A stretch of 64,000 nucleotides of DNA from CAIYZT01 sp052387855 (GTDB taxonomy: Bacteria; Pseudomonadota; Alphaproteobacteria; Rhodobacterales; Rhodobacteraceae): the NCBI GenBank assembly GCA_052387855.1, contig JBQTIT010000021.1:62001-126000 (forward strand). The letters are read 5' to 3'. The position numbers and the translations under genes were made by a program. The notes under the pieces were generated by a model. It worked only from the letters and a program-made list of their open reading frames with translations, did not search any database and had not been told where the DNA came from. This document shows, one piece after another, positions 61,067 through 64,000 of this stretch (positions are counted from its first letter, which is position 1; each line of letters begins with the position of its first letter).

Positions 61067-61420
61067 GTGAGCACAGCAGAGCCAACCCCTTCCCCCGCCG
61101 CCCCGCTGGTGGCCGCGGCCAAGCAGATGGCCTTTGACAAGGCCAGCGCCGGCCTTGCGGCCCTGGTCCCCAAGGGCAAGGGTTATGACCGGCTGATCGA
61201 CGCGATGAACCGCCTGCCGCGCCCGGCGATGATGCTGATGACCGTGGCGCTCTTTGCCTATGCCACGCTCGATCCGGCCGGCTTTGCCGCCCGGATGATG
61301 GTGCTGGAAAAGGTGCCCGATCAACTCTGGTGGCTGCAAGGCGCGGTGGTGACCTATTTCTTTGGCGCGCGCGAGGCGCATTACCTGCGCCAGCGCAAGA
61401 CGCCCAAGGCCGCCGACTGA
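61067..61420 (+). CDS. GTA-type holin family protein (3-TM)
   Basis: A 117-aa protein with a soluble Ala/Pro-rich N-terminus (about 1-45) and two to three hydrophobic segments: RPAMMLMTVALFAYATLDP and the following WWLQGAVVTYFFGAREAHYLR. The FGxR ending is typical of the holin family linked to gene transfer agent release. No GTA structural gene or endolysin is nearby, so it may have another membrane role. The start is GTG behind CAGGAGG. It is followed by an intergenic repeat and argS. Confidence 0.6.
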   Translation: MSTAEPTPSPAAPLVAAAKQMAFDKASAGLAALVPKGKGYDRLIDAMNRLPRPAMMLMTVALFAYATLDPAGFAARMMVLEKVPDQLWWLQGAVVTYFFGAREAHYLRQRKTPKAAD

Positions 61421-61445
61421 CCGCCTTTGCACCATCCCTTGTGCT

Positions 61446-61511
61446 GAAATATCCCACGGGGGAAGCCCTGCCGGCCCTTGCCGGCGGGGCGCGGGGGTGT
61501 GAAACCCCCGC
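61446..61511 (+). repeat. Intergenic palindromic element, copy 3
   Basis: Contains GAAATATCCCAC, a G-run, a GCCGGC-type palindrome, and a terminal hairpin GCGGGGGT-GTGAA-ACCCCCGC (61491-61511). The hairpin loop is identical to that of copy 1. It lies between the holin-like gene and argS. Confidence 0.6.
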
Positions 61512-61609
61512 CCCTGGCCCGGCCATGACCCCGAACCGGGCCGCAGCCCATCCTTGACCTGCCCGCGCCGCTCTGGCAATGCCGCAGGCATGGGACAGGA
61601 TGTGATCAA

Positions 61610-63355
61610 ATGAACCTCTTTGCCGATTTCCGCCTTGCCGTGGTGCAGGCTCTTGCAACCCTTGCCCAGAGCGGCACGCTGTCGGCGGGGCTCGATACCG
61701 CCGCCGTTTCGGTCGAGCCGCCGCGCGATCCGGCCCATGGCGAGATGATGACCAATGCCGCCATGGTCCTGGCCAAGCCCGCCGGCCTTGCCCCGCGCGC
61801 CCTGGCCGAGGCGCTCTGCGCCGCCCTGTCCGCCGATCCGCGCATCCTGTCGGCCGAGATCGCCGGCCCCGGCTTCATCAACCTGCGCCTTGCGCCGCAG
61901 GTCTGGCAGGGCGTGGTGCGCGCCATCCTGACGACGGGCGCCGCCTATGGCCGCTCCGCGCTTGGCGCCGGCGCGCGGGTCAACGTGGAATTCGTCTCGG
62001 CCAACCCGACCGGCCCGATGCATGTCGGCCATGTGCGCGGCGCGGTGGTGGGGGATGCGCTGGCGCGCCTGCTGGCGTTCTCGGGCTGGCAGGTGACGCG
62101 GGAATATTACATCAACGACGGCGGGGCGCAGGTCGACGTGCTGGCCCGCTCGGCCTATGAGCGCTACCGCGAGGCGCACGGGCTTGAGCCCGAGATCCGC
62201 GAGGGGCTTTACCCCGGCGACTATCTGATCCCGGTCGGCGAGGCGCTGAAGGCCCGCTACGGCGACAGCCTGCTGAACAGGGGCGAAGAGGTCTGGCTAA
62301 AGGATGTGCGCGATTACGCCACAGAGCTGATGATGGCCGAGATCCGCGCCGACCTGGCGCTGCTGGGCGTGCAGATGGACGTCTATTCCAGCGAAAAGGC
62401 GCTGTACGGCACCGGCAAGATCGAGGCGGCGCTTGCGGCGCTGCGCGAGGCCGGGCTGATCTACGAGGGCGTGCTGGAACCGCCCAAGGGCAAGACCCCA
62501 GAAGACTGGGAGCCACGCGAGCAGACCCTGTTCCGCTCCACCGCCCATGGCGACGATGTCGACCGGCCGGTGATGAAATCCGATGGTTCCTGGACCTATT
62601 TCGCCCCCGACATCGCCTATCACTACGACAAGGTGCAGCGCGGCTTCGATGCGCTGATCGACATCTTCGGCGCCGACCATGGCGGCTATGTCAAGCGGAT
62701 GAAGGCGGCGGTCGCGGCCCTGTCGGGGGGGCGCGTGCCGCTGGATATCAAGCTGATCCAGCTTGTGAAGCTTTACAAGGGCGGCGAGCCTTTCAAGATG
62801 TCCAAGCGCGCCGGGACCTTCGTCACCCTGCGCGACGTGGTCGAACAGGCCGGCGCCGATGTGACGCGCTTCATGATGCTGACGCGCAAGAATGACGTGC
62901 CGCTGGATTTCGACTTTGACAAGGTGCTGGAGCAGTCCAAGGACAATCCGGTGTTCTACGTCCAGTATGCCCATGCGCGGGTCTGCTCGGCCCTGCGCCG
63001 GGCGGCCGAGGCGGGGATGGTCTTTTCCGACGCCGACCTGGCCGGGGCAGACCTGTCGCTGCTTGGTCACGAGGCAGAGCTGAAGCTGGCGCGCCAGCTT
63101 GGCGAATGGCCGCGCCTGGTCGAGATTGCCGCCCGCTCGAACGAGCCGCACCGGATCGCCTTTTATCTTTACGAATTGGCATCGGATTTCCATTCATTGT
63201 GGAACCGGGGCAACGATGATTCGTCCCTGCGCTTCGTCCAGGAGGGCAACGCCGCCACATCTGCGGCAAAAATTGCCCTCGCCCGGGCGACAGGCGTTGT
63301 GATTGCGACCGGTCTGGGTATCCTTGGCGTCAAACCGGCCCAGGAGATGCGGTAA
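61610..63355 (+). CDS. argS: Arginyl-tRNA synthetase
   Basis: Charges tRNA-Arg. The 581-aa class I enzyme has an N-terminal additional domain, the HIGH motif as HVGH (138-141, in PTGPMHVGHVRG), the KMSKS motif as KMSKR (about residues 395-399), and the C-terminal helical anticodon-binding DALR domain. The start follows a weak GGACAGG-like site. A SPOR-type gene follows after 62 bases, as in many Rhodobacterales. Confidence 0.96.
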   Translation: MNLFADFRLAVVQALATLAQSGTLSAGLDTAAVSVEPPRDPAHGEMMTNAAMVLAKPAGLAPRALAEALCAALSADPRILSAEIAGPGFINLRLAPQVWQGVVRAILTTGAAYGRSALGAGARVNVEFVSANPTGPMHVGHVRGAVVGDALARLLAFSGWQVTREYYINDGGAQVDVLARSAYERYREAHGLEPEIREGLYPGDYLIPVGEALKARYGDSLLNRGEEVWLKDVRDYATELMMAEIRADLALLGVQMDVYSSEKALYGTGKIEAALAALREAGLIYEGVLEPPKGKTPEDWEPREQTLFRSTAHGDDVDRPVMKSDGSWTYFAPDIAYHYDKVQRGFDALIDIFGADHGGYVKRMKAAVAALSGGRVPLDIKLIQLVKLYKGGEPFKMSKRAGTFVTLRDVVEQAGADVTRFMMLTRKNDVPLDFDFDKVLEQSKDNPVFYVQYAHARVCSALRRAAEAGMVFSDADLAGADLSLLGHEAELKLARQLGEWPRLVEIAARSNEPHRIAFYLYELASDFHSLWNRGNDDSSLRFVQEGNAATSAAKIALARATGVVIATGLGILGVKPAQEMR

Positions 63356-63417
63356 CCCGACTGGTCGGCGGAAATGGATCCGGGCGGCATGTATCGCCCA
63401 GGACGGATGAGGCGCTG

Positions 63418-64000
63418 ATGGCAGACATCGAATTCGACGCGATCGAAGGAACCCCTGGCGGCGGACAGCCCCCGGGCGGGCCCCGGGCGCAGCGACTGCT
63501 GCATCTGGTCGGGGCAGTTCTGTCGCTGGCGCTTCTGGTCGGGGCGGTCTGGTGGGGCTATCAGCTTGCGGTGCGCGATGTGACCGGGGTGCCGGTGATG
63601 CGCGCGCTCAGCGGGGCGATGCGCGTGGCGCCCGCCGATCCGGGGGGCAATGTCGCCGGGCATCAGGGGTTGTCTGTGAATGCCGTCGCGGCGGCGGGCA
63701 CCGCTGCGCCGCTGCCCGAAACGCTCAACCTCGCCCCCGCCGCCGAGCCGCTGAATGCCGAAGATGTCGCGGGCCTGGTGCAGCCGGTGGCCCCGAGCCT
63801 CGCGCTCGCGCCGCAGGCCGGCCAACTCTTTCCGGCCGATGCCGCCCTGCCGGCCCAGGCGCCGCTTGCCGCGACCGAGATCCCCTCATCCGACCAGACC
63901 GCCGTTGCGGCCGCCGTGGCCGAGGCGCTCGGCGCGGCCCTGACCGAGACGGCGGAGGCGCCGCAGGCGGCTGCGCCTGTCCTGCTGACCAGCGCGCTGC
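63418..64000 (+). CDS. Probable SPOR-domain-type membrane protein, truncated by the window end
   Basis: The frame is open to the end of the window (194 codons seen). It starts MADIEFDAIEGTP, has one membrane segment (about residues 27-51; LLHLVGAVLSLALLVGAVWW region), then a long Ala/Pro/Leu-rich periplasmic linker. This cytoplasm-TM-linker layout right after argS is that of SPOR-domain proteins in Rhodobacterales, whose C-terminal SPOR domain binds denuded peptidoglycan at division sites. The SPOR domain itself would lie beyond 64000, so it is not seen. An internal GAGG site precedes the start. Confidence 0.65.
   Translation, partial: MADIEFDAIEGTPGGGQPPGGPRAQRLLHLVGAVLSLALLVGAVWWGYQLAVRDVTGVPVMRALSGAMRVAPADPGGNVAGHQGLSVNAVAAAGTAAPLPETLNLAPAAEPLNAEDVAGLVQPVAPSLALAPQAGQLFPADAALPAQAPLAATEIPSSDQTAVAAAVAEALGAALTETAEAPQAAAPVLLTSAL

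Overview
The window is GC-rich chromosomal DNA from an alphaproteobacterium, most likely a member of the Rhodobacteraceae (Rhodobacter/Paracoccus/Roseobacter group). The reasons are the strong G/C third-position bias, tightly packed operons with ATGA/GTGA stop-start overlaps, family-typical gene neighbourhoods (small membrane protein-periplasmic protein-xerD; aroK-aroB; argS followed by a probable SPOR-type protein) and family-typical proteins (IalB, DUF882, GTA-holin-like, an ASKHA/corrinoid cluster). There is no rRNA, CRISPR array, insertion sequence or prophage. The two tRNAs are Gly(CCC) and Gln(TTG).

Layout. 0.2-5.3 kb: HNH nuclease, then zwf-pgl-pgi (glucose 6-phosphate metabolism) behind a perfect LacI-type palindrome, then ridA and tRNA-Gly. 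5.3-9.8 kb (minus strand): a one-carbon/corrinoid cluster of a PF13769-like small protein, a MetF-like protein, a pterin-binding methyltransferase and an ASKHA ferredoxin activator. 10-19.6 kb: ppx/gppA-rlmE; DUF882; an L,D-transpeptidase; an lpxD-ACP-KAS cassette; ialB; two candidate small RNAs; a HerA-like ATPase. 19.6-25.5 kb: CorC-like protein, xerD and two envelope proteins (minus), then aroK-aroB (plus). 25.6-31.5 kb: a leaderless S8 peptidase, a PAP2 protein with a Gly-Arg-Ser repeat, and two adjacent regulators that are each broken by one base (a TGA in a SARP/TPR protein, and a C11 tract in a LuxR protein).

31.6-36.4 kb: complete polyamine-type ABC operon (ATPase, Tat-exported binding protein, two permeases) ending in an SDR. 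36.4-43.3 kb: tRNA-Gln, HI0933-like flavoprotein, capsule/Kdo genes kpsT-kpsE-kdsA (minus), a divergent NhaA, and an SseB-like protein. 43.4-44.4 kb: rplM-rpsI. 45-49 kb: a second polyamine-type ABC set without a binding protein, translationally coupled to a capsule glycosyltransferase-like gene. 49.1-54 kb: tkt, coiled-coil protein-zapA, bolA-grxD, MerR/TipAS regulator, GNAT. 54-64 kb: purL, YCII protein, a second candidate small RNA, LysR, murI, MAPEG, argC-ccmE, GTA-type holin, argS and a truncated probable SPOR-type protein.

Most of the content is housekeeping. The more unusual points are: two minus-strand small-RNA candidates sharing an unpaired CCTCCCTGT anti-Shine-Dalgarno segment before a terminator; three copies of an intergenic palindromic element with a conserved AAATATCC box; the two broken regulators; the corrinoid cluster lacking a corrinoid protein; and several proteins with unusual active-site motifs (NhaA-like, ArgC, SDR, KpsT).
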